From Gadus chalcogrammus (Eukaryota; Chordata; Actinopteri; Gadiformes; Gadidae), in the NCBI RefSeq assembly GCF_026213295.1, contig NC_079415.1, positions 33,819,030 to 33,883,029 of the forward strand: a stretch of DNA of 64,000 bases, written 5' to 3'. Shown in pieces: positions 22,140-33,802 of the stretch. The translations under genes and the position numbers were made by a program. The stretch's first letter is position 1. Every line of letters starts with the position of its first letter. Under the pieces are notes generated by a model. It was given only the letters and a program-made list of their open reading frames with translations. It was not told the DNA's origin and did not search any database.

Positions 22140-23110
22140 TTGAGGGGGGAGGAGTGTGGGGGTGGGGGGTGAAGGAGAGGGGGGGTGACCGGGTTAGGGG
22201 CCAGTGAGGGGGAGGGGAAGGGGTGAGAGAGAGAGGCTGAGGGGGGGGGGCTGAGGGTGTGGACTAGGGGGGAGGGGGAGGGGGGATGACCGGGCTGAGG
22301 GGGGGCTGAGCGGGGGAGGGGGGTGACCGGGATGAGGGGGGGGGGGGGGTGGAGGGAGGTGACGGGGCTGAGTGGGGAGGACTAGGGGGGAGGGGAAGGA
22401 GTGTGGGGGTGCAGGGGCTGAGGGGGAGGACTAGGGGTGAGGGGGGGGGGGAGGGGCCGCGGCTGTAGGGGGGAGGAGTGTGGGGGTGGGGGGGTGAAGG
22501 GGCTGAGGGGGAGGACTAGGGGTGAGGGGGGGGGGGGGGGGGGGGGGAAATGGGGCCGGGCTGAGGGGGGGAGGAGTGTGGGGGTGGGGGGGTGAAGGGG
22601 CTGAGGGGGAGGACTAGGGGGTTGAGGGGGGGGGGGGGGAGGGGGCCCGGGCTGAGGGGGGGACGGAGTGTGGGGATGGGGGGGTGAAGGGCGATGAGGG
22701 GGGTGACCGGGTTAGGGGGTCCGGTTGCGGACGGGGGAGGTGAAGGGGTGAGAGAGCGGGGGCTGAGGGGGGTGGGGGCTGCTCGGGGCGGACTCAGGTG
22801 GGGAGGGGGAGGGGGGGATGACCGGGCTGAGGGGGGGTGAGGGGGGCGAGGTGACGGGCTGAGGGGAGGCTCCTAGGGGTGAGCGGGGAGGGGCGGCCAG
22901 GGGGGGTGACGGGGCTGAGGGGCGAGGAATAGGGAGTCCGAGGAGGAGGGGGGGGGGGGGGGGGTGACCGGCTGAGGGGGGGCTGAGGGTGAGACTAGGG
23001 GTGAGGGGGAGGGGGGGGTGAGGGGCTGAGGGGGGACTGAGAGAGGAGGGGGATGAGGGGGGTTGGTGAGGGGGGAGGGGGATGATGGGAGGGGGCTGAA
23101 ACGGATGAGA
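22140..23110. repeat. Extremely G-rich minisatellite block
   Basis: Nearly 1 kb made of G-runs (many of 5-20 G) separated by ctga, gtga, actag and tgaccggg. The recurring unit is roughly ggctgagggggaggactag plus a G-run. Almost no C-runs occur on this strand. It lies in the intron just before the B30.2 exon. Long open stretches on the minus strand (Pro/Ser-rich) are compositional. Confidence 0.93.
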
Positions 23111-23392
23111 AGAAATGAGAGCGATCACAAAAGAAAGAGAATAAAAAGAAGAAGAGCTAGCCTGGATCCAAGGAGAGATGTTTGTTGTGATGTTTTCATA
23201 ATATTGTTGTTGATGTATTCATCACGTTATTGTTGAGGTGTGTGTACTCTATGTATGTGTACCATATGTATATGTATGTATGTGTTCATATCTATGTATA
23301 TGTACACAGAGCGCAGGAGAACAGTACTAGTGATGATGATGATGATGATGAAGAAGCGGTTCAGCAGCTCATCATGTCTGGTTCTCCCTCAG

Positions 23393-23970
23393 ATGCCTGT
23401 GACCTCACACTGGACCCCAACACGGCCCCAGAGAACTCTCTCTGTCTGAGGACAACAGGAAGGTGACGGAGGTTGGAGAGGACCAGTCGTATCCGTATCA
23501 CCCAGACAGATTTGACTCCCAGTCCCAGGTGTTGGGTAGAGAGGCTCTGACTGGCCGCTTTACTGGGAGGTAGAGTGGGGAGGATATGTTGGTATAGGAG
23601 TGACATACAGAGGAATCACAAGGAGAGGAGGGGGTGGTGACAGCGGGCTTGGATGGAACAACAAGTCCTGGGTTCTTATTGTACTGATGATCGTTACTCT
23701 GCCCGGTACAACGGTACAGAGACAGGCCTCCCTCTCCGCTCCGCTGGCTCCACCAGAGTAGGAGTGTATCTGGACCGGCCTGCTGGCTCTCTGTCCTTCT
23801 ACAGAGTGTCCCCAGGTGGAGGAGGGTCCTCAGACACACTGACACACCTCCACACCTTCTGCTCCTCCTTCACCCAGGAGGACCTCCTCCCGGGGGTCTG
23901 GGTTAGCGGGGCGGGGGGGGTCCTCAGCCTCTCTGTGTCGGTTGTAGAAAAAAAAAAAGGGACCTCCTGA
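23393..23970 (+). pseudogene. B30.2 (PRY-SPRY) exon of NLRC3-like gene, frameshifted
   Basis: The C-terminal PRY-SPRY domain of fish NLRC3-like receptors. Readable pieces in order: DACDLTLDPNTAPEN, KVTEVGEDQSYPYHPDRFDS, GGYVGIGVTYRGI and GLGWNNKSW, YCTDDRYSARYNGTETGLPL, RVGVYLDRPAGSLSFYRVSP and LTHLHTFCSSFTQEDLLPGV. At least three one-base changes move the frame (near the LCL codons, at cgctttactgggagg and at gttcttattg). From about 23660 to the stop at 23970 it is open. The acceptor is ggttctccctcag. It closes the locus that begins at 5080. Confidence 0.85.
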
Positions 23971-23988
23971 CTGAGCATGGCCCCTGCA

Positions 23989-23990
<2 letters not shown>

Positions 23991-24071
<81 letters not shown>
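23991..24071. repeat. (CA)n microsatellite
   Basis: CA tract with one interruption, right after the B30.2 stop codon. Confidence 0.95.
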
Positions 24072-24073
<2 letters not shown>

Positions 24074-24074
24074 C

Positions 24075-25020
24075 TGAGGCCTCACCCCCCCAGAGCCCAG
24101 GGAGGAGGTCCTGTGTGTCTATAACTTACACAGAGACGCTGAGCCTGGGCTCAGCGTCCTCCTCCCGGGGCTCCTCCCGGGGCTCTGGGTATGGGGGGGG
24201 GGGGCCTCCTGGGGGTTCTCAGGGGGCGCCTCCGCGTCTCTGTGTGTGTGTGTGTTAGCATGCGTGCAGGCGTTATTCGATTGCCTGGTAACCATGGTTA
24301 CTAATATTCACACTGGTTTCAATAATACATTTGACAGTATTTCCCATCGTTGCTGAGCAAGAGTTTCGTTCTAAAGTTCAGTGATTGAAACAATAAAAGC
24401 CCGGGCTATGGAAGTGTTCGGTACCACTGTCATGCACCTACCCGATGTCAAGTGGACCGGGTTGAATTCACTGCGGGTCTCTCTTCTTATATCCATCTCA
24501 CCAAAGATTTTTTATTACTGTCCTTCTCAACACTCTCTGATCTCACTAAAAGGCTGGCAGCACAACACAGCAATAACGACGAGATGCGCTGTGCGTAGAG
24601 AAGAAAGAATACCCACGTTGAATTTGCAACATTTGGCAAAAAATGATTCTAAATCTGCCCATATATGGACACGCCAGAATTGTTGCATCTGTGGCTGCTG
24701 GTAATTTAATCACAAAGAAGTATACTCTACGGGGCTATTTTCATCATTATTATTATTATTTTAATTTTTTTAGACGGCACAGCGATCCGGGGCTATTCCC
24801 AAAAGATCCGGGGCTATAGCCTCGAATGCTCGAATGCTGTAGCCTCAAATGGGATCTTCAATCTGATTGGTAGTCAAACTGGAGATTAGTTTTCCCCCCC
24901 TTTTTGGGGATAATGTTCCCCGTTTTGATCTCGGACGTTTGGTTCACTTTTTTATCCACACCTTCTGAGGACCCCCACCCTAGGAGGGTGGGGGTCCTCA
25001 GCGTCTCTGTGTAAATTATA
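24075..25020. other. Rearranged, partly inverted fragments of the B30.2 3' end with two perfect hairpins
   Basis: The B30.2 tail sequence (gtcctcagc...tctctgtgt...tatag) recurs in direct orientation at 24991-25020 and in inverted orientation at about 24115-24145. Two perfect hairpins mark junctions: 24135-24158 (11-bp arms gacgctgagcc, 2-base loop) and 24965-25001 (17-bp arms ctgaggacccccaccct, 3-base loop). In between, 24381-24704 is open for 107 codons but matches nothing I recognise. Confidence 0.7.
24288..24301. promoter_or_regulatory. Perfect 14-bp palindrome resembling an RFX X-box
   Basis: GTAACCATGGTTAC is a perfect palindrome made of two X-box half sites as bound by RFX factors. No neighbouring promoter is evident, so its role is unknown. 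Confidence 0.35.
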
Positions 25021-25049
25021 GTCTCGCTCGCTCTTGCTCTCGCTCTGAG

Positions 25050-25556
25050 TCTGATGACACACGTGAACACAAACATGCATGTGAACACAGTAACACACAC
25101 ACGCGTATATTACCACGCACACACATGCAAGCGCACACACGCATATATGAATTAACATAAAGACACATATAAACATACGCGCATGCACAGACGCATATAT
25201 AAACACACACAAACACGTATATAGGAACACAAACACGCACGCACACAAACACGTGTATGTGAACACAAACAAACACGTATATATGAACACACACACACAC
25301 ACATGCGTACATATGAAAATGCGCCACGTGAACACCCACACCATATTATAAACACTCAAATATACACGCAGACACACACAAGCAAACGCGCGCACACATG
25401 CATATATAAATGTGTGTGCGCCCGCATGCACACGCCGCACGCGCATCTATGAACGCACACTTACTCAAGTTATGAACACACACACTCAGACATGAACACA
25501 GACACGCACGGACTACACACACACATGTATATATAAACACACACACACACACACTG
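25050..25556. repeat. Alternating purine-pyrimidine low-complexity block
   Basis: About 500 bases of mixed CA/TA/CG dinucleotides (acacgcgtatat, gcacacacgcatatat) with short (CA)n runs; a strong candidate for Z-DNA-forming sequence. Minus-strand open stretches are Cys/Val-rich artefacts. Confidence 0.85.
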
Positions 25557-26017
25557 GGTTTTGGTGATTTAAATTCATGTACTCAACTGTAATCCAAATG
25601 CTACATTTTCTTGGGCTTCTTAAAGTTGTTGTTGAGATTGAGATTTTTAAAATCTTCCATCAGGTTAATTTAGTAGGTTTTACCAAGACTATATTTCTAA
25701 TGTCAAATGTGTTTTAATTATTGATTGATGGTAAATTGTAACATTTTTATACAACAATATTGTCTCTATTTTCAGACGTTAACAGTTTCATACTGCGGGG
25801 CTCTGATATCAGTTTATATTTCGATAAGCCTCACATGATGTAAAGCAGATTTTATATTATATTCATAATGCAAGTGGTCTATGGGAAAAGCTATAGATCT
25901 TGTTGTGATCACTTTAAACTGACTATTGATTCGATGTGTTCTGTGGGGAACAACACAGAACACATGTTCAGTTATTAAAGATACGTGCACACCTGTTTAT
26001 GATTAGTAATTTCTGCT
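25557..26017. other. AT-rich sequence, nothing recognised
   Basis: No open stretch of note and no recognisable element between the Z-type block and the 50-bp array. Confidence 0.6.
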
Positions 26018-26372
26018 GCTTCTATTGATTGAGTCCTCATGTTTATTGTGTTCATGTAAGGGACTGTTCTTCTATTGTTTGAGTCCTTGTGTTTATTGTG
26101 TTCATGTAAGGGACTGTTCTTCTATTGTTTGAGTCCTTGTGTTTATTGTGTTCATGTAAGGGACTGTTCTTCTATTGTTTGAGTCCTTGTGTTTATTGTG
26201 TACATGTAAGGGACTGTTCTTCTATTGTTTGAGTCCTTGTGTTTATTGTGTTCATGTAAGGGACTGTTCTTCTATTGTTTGAGTCCTTGTGTTTATTGTG
26301 TTCATGTAAGGGACTGTTCTTCTGTTTGAGTCCTTGTGTTTATTGTGTTCATGTAACGGTCTGTTTTTCAGT
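26018..26372. repeat. 50-bp tandem repeat, about 7 copies
   Basis: The unit contains ttctattgtttgagtccttg and tgtttattgtgttcatgtaa; the copies are almost identical and the last are shortened. Confidence 0.93.
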
Positions 26373-27410
26373 ATGGTTAATAAAGCATAATGGTGATAAT
26401 CAACTCAGTGGATCCTCTGAATGTTCTCTTGTGTTCAGCAGAGGATCAGTTTACACTTTAAGGTCGGGGTTCACTGAATAAAAAGCACAACAGAGGCTTC
26501 GTCTACACAACATTAATAACCAGGACACCAGCAAGTGCATTTCCACCTCAGACTCATACGCCCGATGAGGGACGGAGTATGGAGAGAGTTCTAGAAGCGA
26601 GCCGACAGGAACCAGCCCAGCTACTGGCGTCTCTCCAGAGACGAGCCTTGCAGGCTGGTTGATGCACCACCTCCCCGTCTAACAGGACCCTGAGCCTCCA
26701 TGTTGAAACACACAGAGGTGTGTGTTTGAGGCGCTGAGCTGCAGAGGAGGAACCTCTCCTTCTCTGGGTGCGTGGGAGGGGGCAGTAGGATGGAGGCGTC
26801 TGATAAATGAGTCGATAGTAAGATATGAGGCCGTTTATCAAAGCCATGCTTCAGTCCTGTTATTGCGTGGGGAGCCACTAGGGGGCGGTGAATCCACCTC
26901 GGTGGGGTTCACCTTCTGACCAACAGGACCGGGGGGAAGGAGTCTGTGTGTGTGAAGTGACAACCTATTTGCACCTCTTGCAGGACGTCTCAGTCCTCGT
27001 GTTTTCCGTAAGGCAATAAGCGCCAAAAAAGTTATCCAAGAAGGAAACGAGGCAGATGGAAAAGGAAGAATGCAGCGATTTATTCTCAGAACATAGTGAA
27101 CAAACATTGAACCAATAATAAACGTTTCCAAGTAAAATCCTGGGTCACCTCACGCTAATTGACCGGAAGAAATCACTTTTTTATGCTTAAATGACGGTTA
27201 TCTACGGTCAGAAAGCCGTTGCTCCCGTCACGCTCTGAGAACTCAATTAACTCAACAGAGATGGCTGAGCCAGGGCTAATTTACTGAGAATTATTGCGAA
27301 ATAAAACGTAATCTATTGAATAGACATAATTAAGATATAGCAAAATATCAGATACTTATTAATGAATAAGCTTAATTACTATGAATTAAAGAAAAATCGA
27401 AGTTAACAAA
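26373..27410. other. Non-repetitive sequence, no gene recognised
   Basis: About 1 kb with several short open stretches on both strands (for example 26554-26847 minus), none matching a family I know and none with clear splice signals. An imperfect hairpin (ggtgaatccacc / ggtggggttcacc) lies at about 26886-26912. Confidence 0.5.
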
Positions 27411-27509
27411 TTGGGCATAAAATGCGAACATAAGCCTCATCGACTCCATGGCTCTAATAGTGTGTGTGTGGTGGAGGTGGTTGGAATGGTTGAAGAGCCT
27501 TTGGTGCTC

Positions 27510-27626
<117 letters not shown>

Positions 27627-27629
27627 TTT

Positions 27630-27815
27630 GTTCTCCTGGCGTGGGGTTTCACCCGGTGTGGGTGTGTGTTCACCCTGGCATGGGGTTCTACACGTGTGTG
27701 TGTGGGGGGGTCCCACCTGGCATCGGGTTGTATGTTTGTGGGGTACCACCTGGCGTGTGTGTGTGTGTGTGTAGGTGTGTGTGTGTGTAGGTGTGTGGGG
27801 GGGGGGTTCTTGCCT
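27630..27815. repeat. Degenerate GT-rich minisatellite
   Basis: Three to four loose copies of a unit with cctggc(g/a)tggggtt followed by GT-rich sequence and ggg(g)t(a/c)cacctggc. Confidence 0.7.
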
Positions 27816-28024
27816 GCTCTGATGGGTATCGTGTACTTGAGGGTATGCGGGATCCATAAAGAGAGTCTGAAGTTGTAAAATGACCTGAATGGGTCTTCAA
27901 GACGACCTTCAGAGCTGTAGTGGGGCGGCTCTTCCTGTGTCTGGTCCCTCCCTCAGGTCCAGGCCTCCTCTGGCTGAACTCTACCGTTGGGTACCGGGCT
28001 AGGTGAACCTAGAGAAGGGTTCCC

Positions 28025-29107
28025 TTACATCAGAACCGATCTGGGACCTGTCCCAGCTAGGGCTCTCTCCAAGCTGGAGTTGTGCTTTTCTTCAGCGTAG
28101 GACGTAAGGAACCCTTCACTCGGCGCTTGGAGATGCGTGGAGAGGAGCGTTGCAGTGTGTCCCATGGTTCTCTGATGAAGACCTTGGTCGTGTTCTACTG
28201 GCTGTGAGGAGGGACACACACATCTTCCTCTTGGCCCTTTTCCTTCAGATTCCTTCCGCCATCTTGAAGGATATTCCAGCTCATGTAGCTGACGTCACAA
28301 CAGATTCTCAAACCCCTGGTTTCTCCTGAGGGGCGTGTCTGCAGACCTGTAGACTTCAGACACTGCTCTGTGTCCCAGCATGCATCTGCTCACTCACACA
28401 TCCATCAGCAGGCCAACGCTCTAGCGGTGGAGATGCAGATCCAGGAGTTCAGGCATTGGGGTTCATTGAATCAGCAGTCCTCTCTCCATAACGCCCGCTC
28501 CTCTCTTCCTCCACTGGAGCTGTAGATGTGTTGGTAGACATGAGGGTATTGGTGATGATGTCAGGGGGATGTTGCAGGGTCATGGTCGGCTCTCTGAGCT
28601 CGACCTTTAGATTGGATCTGTATGGTTTGAACCCTGAATTCTCCACATAATTCAGCTTATTGTAAAATGCAGTCGCCGGTTTGCACTGAAGGGTTCCATT
28701 GGTGTTAGGGTTTGAGGTTTAAGGTCGTTGTGGGACCTACATGGTAGTTCTGCTCTTCGTACGGTTTGGAGTGTTTTAACTTGTACACACTGGGTGCACA
28801 GCAATAGAGGTAGACTGAATAGTAGTGATGACCAACAGCAACAAACAGATCTCCTCAAGGTCAGTCTGCTGGCTGTGTTTTGATGAAGACCACCGCTGGA
28901 CTTCAGGATCTTCCTCCGCTCAGCTCCAGGTGAGGCGCTGGTCATTCTTTTCTTTGGTTGGTCCCGGCTGGAAGGTTTGGGCTCCAGTCGGACGGTTTGT
29001 GCTTACCGCCGTGGAAGGCTCTGAGTGGGGTCCCTTCATTTAGCCTCAAAGCAGTTAGCACTGAACGTTGTAGTCTGGAGAACCATGAGGACACACCTGG
29101 CAGGTGG
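28025..29107. repeat. Segmental duplication, copy 2
   Basis: Direct copy of 1-1379 at a high level of identity (for example cagaaccgatctgggacctg and gttgtgggacctacatggta in both). It lacks the NLR exon segment: gcaatagaggta joins directly to gactgaatagtagtgatg. The start of the copy is visible here, after aagggttccc. Confidence 0.92.
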
Positions 29108-29955
29108 TTAACCCTAACCCTAACCAACACCACCCTAACCACCACCCTAACCACCACCCTAACCAACACCCTAACCAACACCACCCTAACCACCACCCTA
29201 ACCAACACCACCCTAACCACCACCCTAACCAACACCCTAACCAACACCACCCTAACCACCACCCTAACCACCACCCTAACCAACACCACCCTAACCACCA
29301 CCACCCTAACCACCACCACCCTAACCACCACCCTAACCAACACCACCCTAACCAACACCCTAACCACCACCACCCTAACTACCACCCTAACCACCACCAC
29401 CCTAATCAACACCACCCTAACCAACACCACCCTAACTACCACCATACTAACCACCATCACCATAACCACCACCACCCTAATCAACACCACCCTAACCAAC
29501 ACCACCCTAACTACCACCATACTAACCACCACCACCATAACCACCACCCTAACCAACACCACCCTAACTACCACCATACTAACCACCACCACCCTAACCA
29601 CCACCACCCTAATCACAACCCTAACCACCACCACCCTAACCACCATCACCCTAACCACCACCCTAACCACCACCCTAACCAACACCACCCTAACCAACAC
29701 CACCCTAACCACCACCACCCTAACCAACACCACCCTAACCACCACCACCCTAACCACCACCACCCTAACCAACACCACCCTAACCACCACCCTAACCAAC
29801 ACCACCCTAACCACCACCACCCTAACCAACACCACCCTAACCAACACCACCCTAACTACCACCATACTAACCACCACCACCCTAACCAACACCACCCTCA
29901 CCACCACCCTAACAACCACCCTAACCAACACCACCCTAACCACCACCCTAAACAC
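29108..29955. repeat. Telomere-like minisatellite, array 2
   Basis: Same CCCTAA/CCACCA/CCAACA composition as array 1, about 850 bases, with extra variants accataact and ccataacc. It ends in caccacgcgatttt, and the 52-bp array that follows array 1 is absent here. Confidence 0.9.
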
Positions 29956-30339
29956 CACCACGCGATTTTGAACTAACCGCAGAATTTCACTCCCAAAATA
30001 ACGCTGTACTCGCGCTACAAATAGACATCTCTTACTCTTACTTAAATGTAGGCTCTCAAATAACGGCCATCAATTGGTCGATTACAATTATTATGCATGT
30101 CAGCTTCAAGTCATGTTTTTTGCACATTTAATTCCCAGAAGATCAAGAGTTTTGGAATCTAAACGTGAGCATATTTGGCTTAGCTTGCCGGCAACATCCG
30201 CCGTTTTAACATTCATGTAAAAAACTGCTTACTCGCTGATATTTAATCAACTGTTTACAGACAACATGAAGTGGAAACTGACATGCTCGAAATATTATGA
30301 AACACACAACGATTTTATGTTTGCCTCAGCAGAGACAGG
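29956..30339. other. Unique spacer, nothing recognised
   Basis: About 380 bases of ordinary sequence between the telomere-like array and the satellite; no gene or element seen. Confidence 0.6.
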
Positions 30340-31068
30340 GGGTATCACTGTCAATGTTTATCAAATAAAACATAGGGGGTAACACAGTCGTTTTTATCAA
30401 ATGAAACATGAGGGGTGACACTGTCGTTTTTCTTTGGTCGTCATGAAAAAAAACATAAGGGGTAACAATGTCCAAATGTATCGAATAAAACATAGGGGGT
30501 AACAATGTTGTTTTATATTGGTCGTCATGATAAAATAAATAAGGGGTAACACTGTTGTCTTTGTCAAATAAAATATATGGGGTAACACTGTTGTTTTATA
30601 TTGGTCGTCATGGAAAAAACATAAGGTGTAACACTGTTGTTTTTTATTGGTCATCATGGAAAAAAACATAAGGGGTAACACTGTTGTTTTTATCAAATGA
30701 AACGTAAAGGGTAACACTGTTGTTTTTTATTGGTCGTCATGAAAAAAAACATAAGGTGTAACACTGTTGTTTTTTATTGGTCGTCATAAAAAAAAAAATA
30801 GAAAAAATATATATATTTGTCTTTGTCAAATAAAATATAAGGGGTAACACCGTCGTTTTTCATCAATCATCATGGGGAAAGAACATAAGGGGTAAAAAAA
30901 AATAGAAAAAAAAAATATATTTGTCTTTGATCAAATTAAACGTAACGGGTAACACTGTCGTTTTTTATCTGTCGTCATGAAAAAACCATAAGGGGTAACA
31001 CTGTCGAAATGTATCGAATAAAACATAAGGGGTAACAATGTTGTTTTTTATTGGTCGCCATGAAACCT
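30340..31068. repeat. 46-bp satellite, left diverged block
   Basis: Copies of the satellite consensus (cataaggggtaacactgttg, ttttttattggtcgtcatg, A-run), more divergent than the interior, including variants with tcaaataaaa in place of the ggtcgtcatg part. Edge copies being older than interior ones is expected for arrays homogenised by unequal exchange. Confidence 0.93.
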
Positions 31069-31076
31069 GGTCTCAC

Positions 31077-33251
31077 CAGTGGCGTGTCCAGACATGTTTG
31101 ATAGGGGTGGCACCAGTGGGGCACTGACATATGCAGGGGTGGCATGAAGTGTGAGCAGGAGCGCCTGCGCAGACATATACACTCACGTATGCACACCCAC
31201 ACCCAGGTGTCGGCATAGCATTAATTTACCATTTTTGTATCCACAACCCATATCTACTTCACTTACTAACACTGCAAGCAAGAACATACCTACTAGTCAC
31301 AACATTCAGGAAAAGGCAACATACAAATGTGATTGAAACTACCATACTTTATTCTAACTTCAACAGTACATACAAAAAAGACAATGCACTTTCTGAAGAC
31401 TCTGGGCAAAATATGAACTTAACAAAACTGTGCAAAACTTAACATGTGCAACAATAAAGTGCCGACAAAATAAAGAGCCAACAAAATTAAAATAAATAAG
31501 ACTCTTTGGGCAAAATATGACCTTAACAAAACTGTGCAAAACTTAACATGTGCAACAATAAAGTGCCAACAAAATAAAGTGCCAACAAAATTAAAATAAA
31601 TAAGACTCTTTGGGCAAAATATGACCTTAACAAAACTGTGCAAAATTTAACATGTGCAACAATGGTTGGAGGTACAGACCCCTGGCTCATGGACTACCCT
31701 GCTGCATATGTGACGGTAAGGGGCCTTCATCACAGGAATCTTCGCCTGAAGCAATACAGAGATTCTATCAGTTTAATTATATTTCAAATTGTCACATTTA
31801 GCTTTTAAACACCAGTGTTATTAATATAATGATCCAAATAAAAGCGGATACTGCAATGTTTAAAAACACTACGACAAAAAAATAAAAGTAAAGCATACAT
31901 ACTGTGCTGTGTATGTGACGGTAAGGGGCCTTCATCACAGGAATCTTCGCCTGCCTCTGCAATAACACATAGGTTGTCATTAGAATGATAATAAATTGTG
32001 CCTAAAATATTAAGCATATGATACTTCATATGAAAAATGAATTGTTAAGACATACCAATAGGTCCGAGCCCGCCAAATGGGGCTGCCACACCACTAACCC
32101 CCTGTGCATGGCCTGCAGGAACCTCTGGATTGTCAGCAGCACTGGACACACCTGAAGCAATACAGAGATTGTATCATTCATTTATATGTCAAATTGTCAC
32201 ATTTAGGCTTTTCACACCAGCATTGTTAAAAAATGTGTCTACACGCTTGTTAAAAAATGTGTCTACATGCTTAATGACAGTATATGCCACTGTAGTATAA
32301 GTGAAATATCCCAGTTCGAATCAATGCACATAATGTTTTAAAGAAGGTAAATTCATACATACCCTGATCTGTTGGTGATGTTGAGGGTCTTTCCTCTTTA
32401 CCATCCACATGTACATCCACAGAAACTGTGATTAAAATGATAATACAATCAGCCTTTCCTTAGTAAACTAAGTGGTATGTTACAGTCAAACTAAATGAGT
32501 AAGTTCAAACATGAGAACAAACTTGAACCATCAGGATTTCAAATACCTATGTGTACAGCTGAAGCTGAAGCCTGGCTCTCATCCTCTGACTGACTGCTCT
32601 GCCCCGGCTCTATTTTGGATTTCTTCCTTATGAAGAAATCCTTAATATTCTGACCTCTTTCCATACTGTAATAGTCCCATAATGCACGACATTCTTATAT
32701 GTTGTACAATAGATAATTGTGCATACACACGAATGATATGGATGTTACACGGGTCTAACATAACAATGTTACGCAGTACAGAATAGCTAAATGTTAGCTT
32801 TAGCATCGTTGACAGTCAAAAACAAGTGTTTGCTAATGAGATGAGATGATGACAGCCTTGTGCCAATTACAATAAAAAGAAATAAAACAAGACAGGATAA
32901 ACGTTTAGCTTATTACCGTTACAGCTTTTAACTACAGGCACAGTAAGTGTAGTGAAATGTAGGTTACTCACATCTTTCTCGACGACGCTCCAGAAACGTG
33001 TTGCTTCCATAGACAGTTTGTTTCACGTGTAGGTTTGCTCAAACTTCTTATTCTTCGGGACTTTTTTTTTGCAGGCTACATACTACTTTAGCGCATCTCT
33101 GCTGCCTCTCAGGTTTGAGAAGGAACTGCAACTCTAAACAAGCTTCAAGTTTACATTCAGTGCCGTGAATATTGGGGTGGCACTTGGGGTGGCCAATCAG
33201 ATTTCAGGGGTGGCCCGTGCCACCCTAGGCCACTCCCTGAACACGCCAGTG
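31077..33251 (-). mobile_element. hAT-type element, 2175 bp, inserted into the inverted-repeat element
   Basis: The left end is CAGTGGCGTGTCCAG; the right end read on the minus strand is CACTGGCGTGTTCAG. The flanks are perfect 8-bp target duplications GGTCTCAC at 31069-31076 and 33252-33259. The subterminal sequence aggggtggcac recurs near both ends. The interior holds N-terminal transposase-type exons on the minus strand but no catalytic domain, plus a 112-bp tandem repeat at about 31395-31640. It is probably a deletion derivative mobilised in trans. Confidence 0.88.
32056..32664 (-). pseudogene. N-terminal exons of a hAT/ZMYM-type transposase-like gene
   Basis: Three minus-strand exons with clean acceptor and donor sites: 32664-32547 (starts MERGQNIKDFFIRKKSKIEP, Ser/Gln-rich after), 32425-32363 (SVDVHVDGKEERPSTSPTDQ) and 32151-32056 (SSAADNPEVPAGHAQG..). 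A further small exon-like segment (GEDSCDEGPLPSH) occurs twice at about 31940 and 31735. The start resembles the short basic leader (xxIxxFFxxK) of the hAT-derived ZMYM/TTF-type protein family. No BED finger, RNase-H fold or dimerisation domain follows inside the element. Confidence 0.55.
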
Positions 33252-33802
33252 GGTCTCACAGGAATCTGTGAAATGACTACGGACGAATAACTCGAAATCC
33301 GTGGACACATCACGGAAACACGCCGATTTCCGTGATGTGGCCACGGAATTCGCTCCAATGCAAGTTAATGACGCTGATGTTCCGTGGCTCACACACGGAT
33401 CCCCGTTTCAACGAGCGAGTCGACCACGGGGGCTTAACTCAAAACCCGGGGTGGTCTCACTGAAACACTTAAATTGTCCTTGTTGTGTCCATGGAAGTTG
33501 CTCCAATGCAAGTAAATGACAATGATATTCCGTGGCACACACACAGATTCCCGTTTCAATCTGTGTGTGTGCTCCCGTTTCAATCTGTGTGTGCTACATT
33601 TGACCACAGCGGGGGCTTAACTCAAAATCTGTGGTGGTCTGACGGAATCACTTCAATTGTCCGTGATGTGGCCACGGAATTTGCTCCAATGCAAGTAAAT
33701 GACACTGTTATTCCGTGGCTCACACACGGATATCGGCGTGTTTCCGTGATGTGGCCACGGATTTCAAGTTAAGCGTCATTTCACGGATTCCTGTGAGACC
33801 AT

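Larger units (their letters stand above)
31069..33799. mobile_element. Inverted-repeat element in the satellite, split by a hAT insertion
   Basis: The ends are inverted: ggtctcacaggaatctgtga from 33252 (with a further copy of ggtctcac at 31069) and, on the minus strand from the right end, tggtctcacaggaatccgtg. Without the hAT insertion the element would be about 550 bp. The interior holds three repeats of ccgtgatgtggccacgg / ccaatgcaagtaaatgac / ttccgtggctcacacacgg. It has no coding capacity; a MITE or fold-back element, superfamily unresolved. It lies inside satellite DNA, which continues on both sides. Confidence 0.7.

Noticed and set aside
22712..23128. 138-codon Pro/Ser-rich minus-strand frame
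   Set aside because: Complement of the G-rich block; low complexity without start context.
24381..24704. 107-codon plus-strand frame
   Set aside because: No family recognised, no splice or promoter context, and it lies in rearranged DNA; not supported as a gene.
24952..25552. Cys/Val-rich frames resembling small secreted proteins
   Set aside because: Arise from alternating CA/TA/CG sequence; no signal peptide or consistent cysteine pattern.
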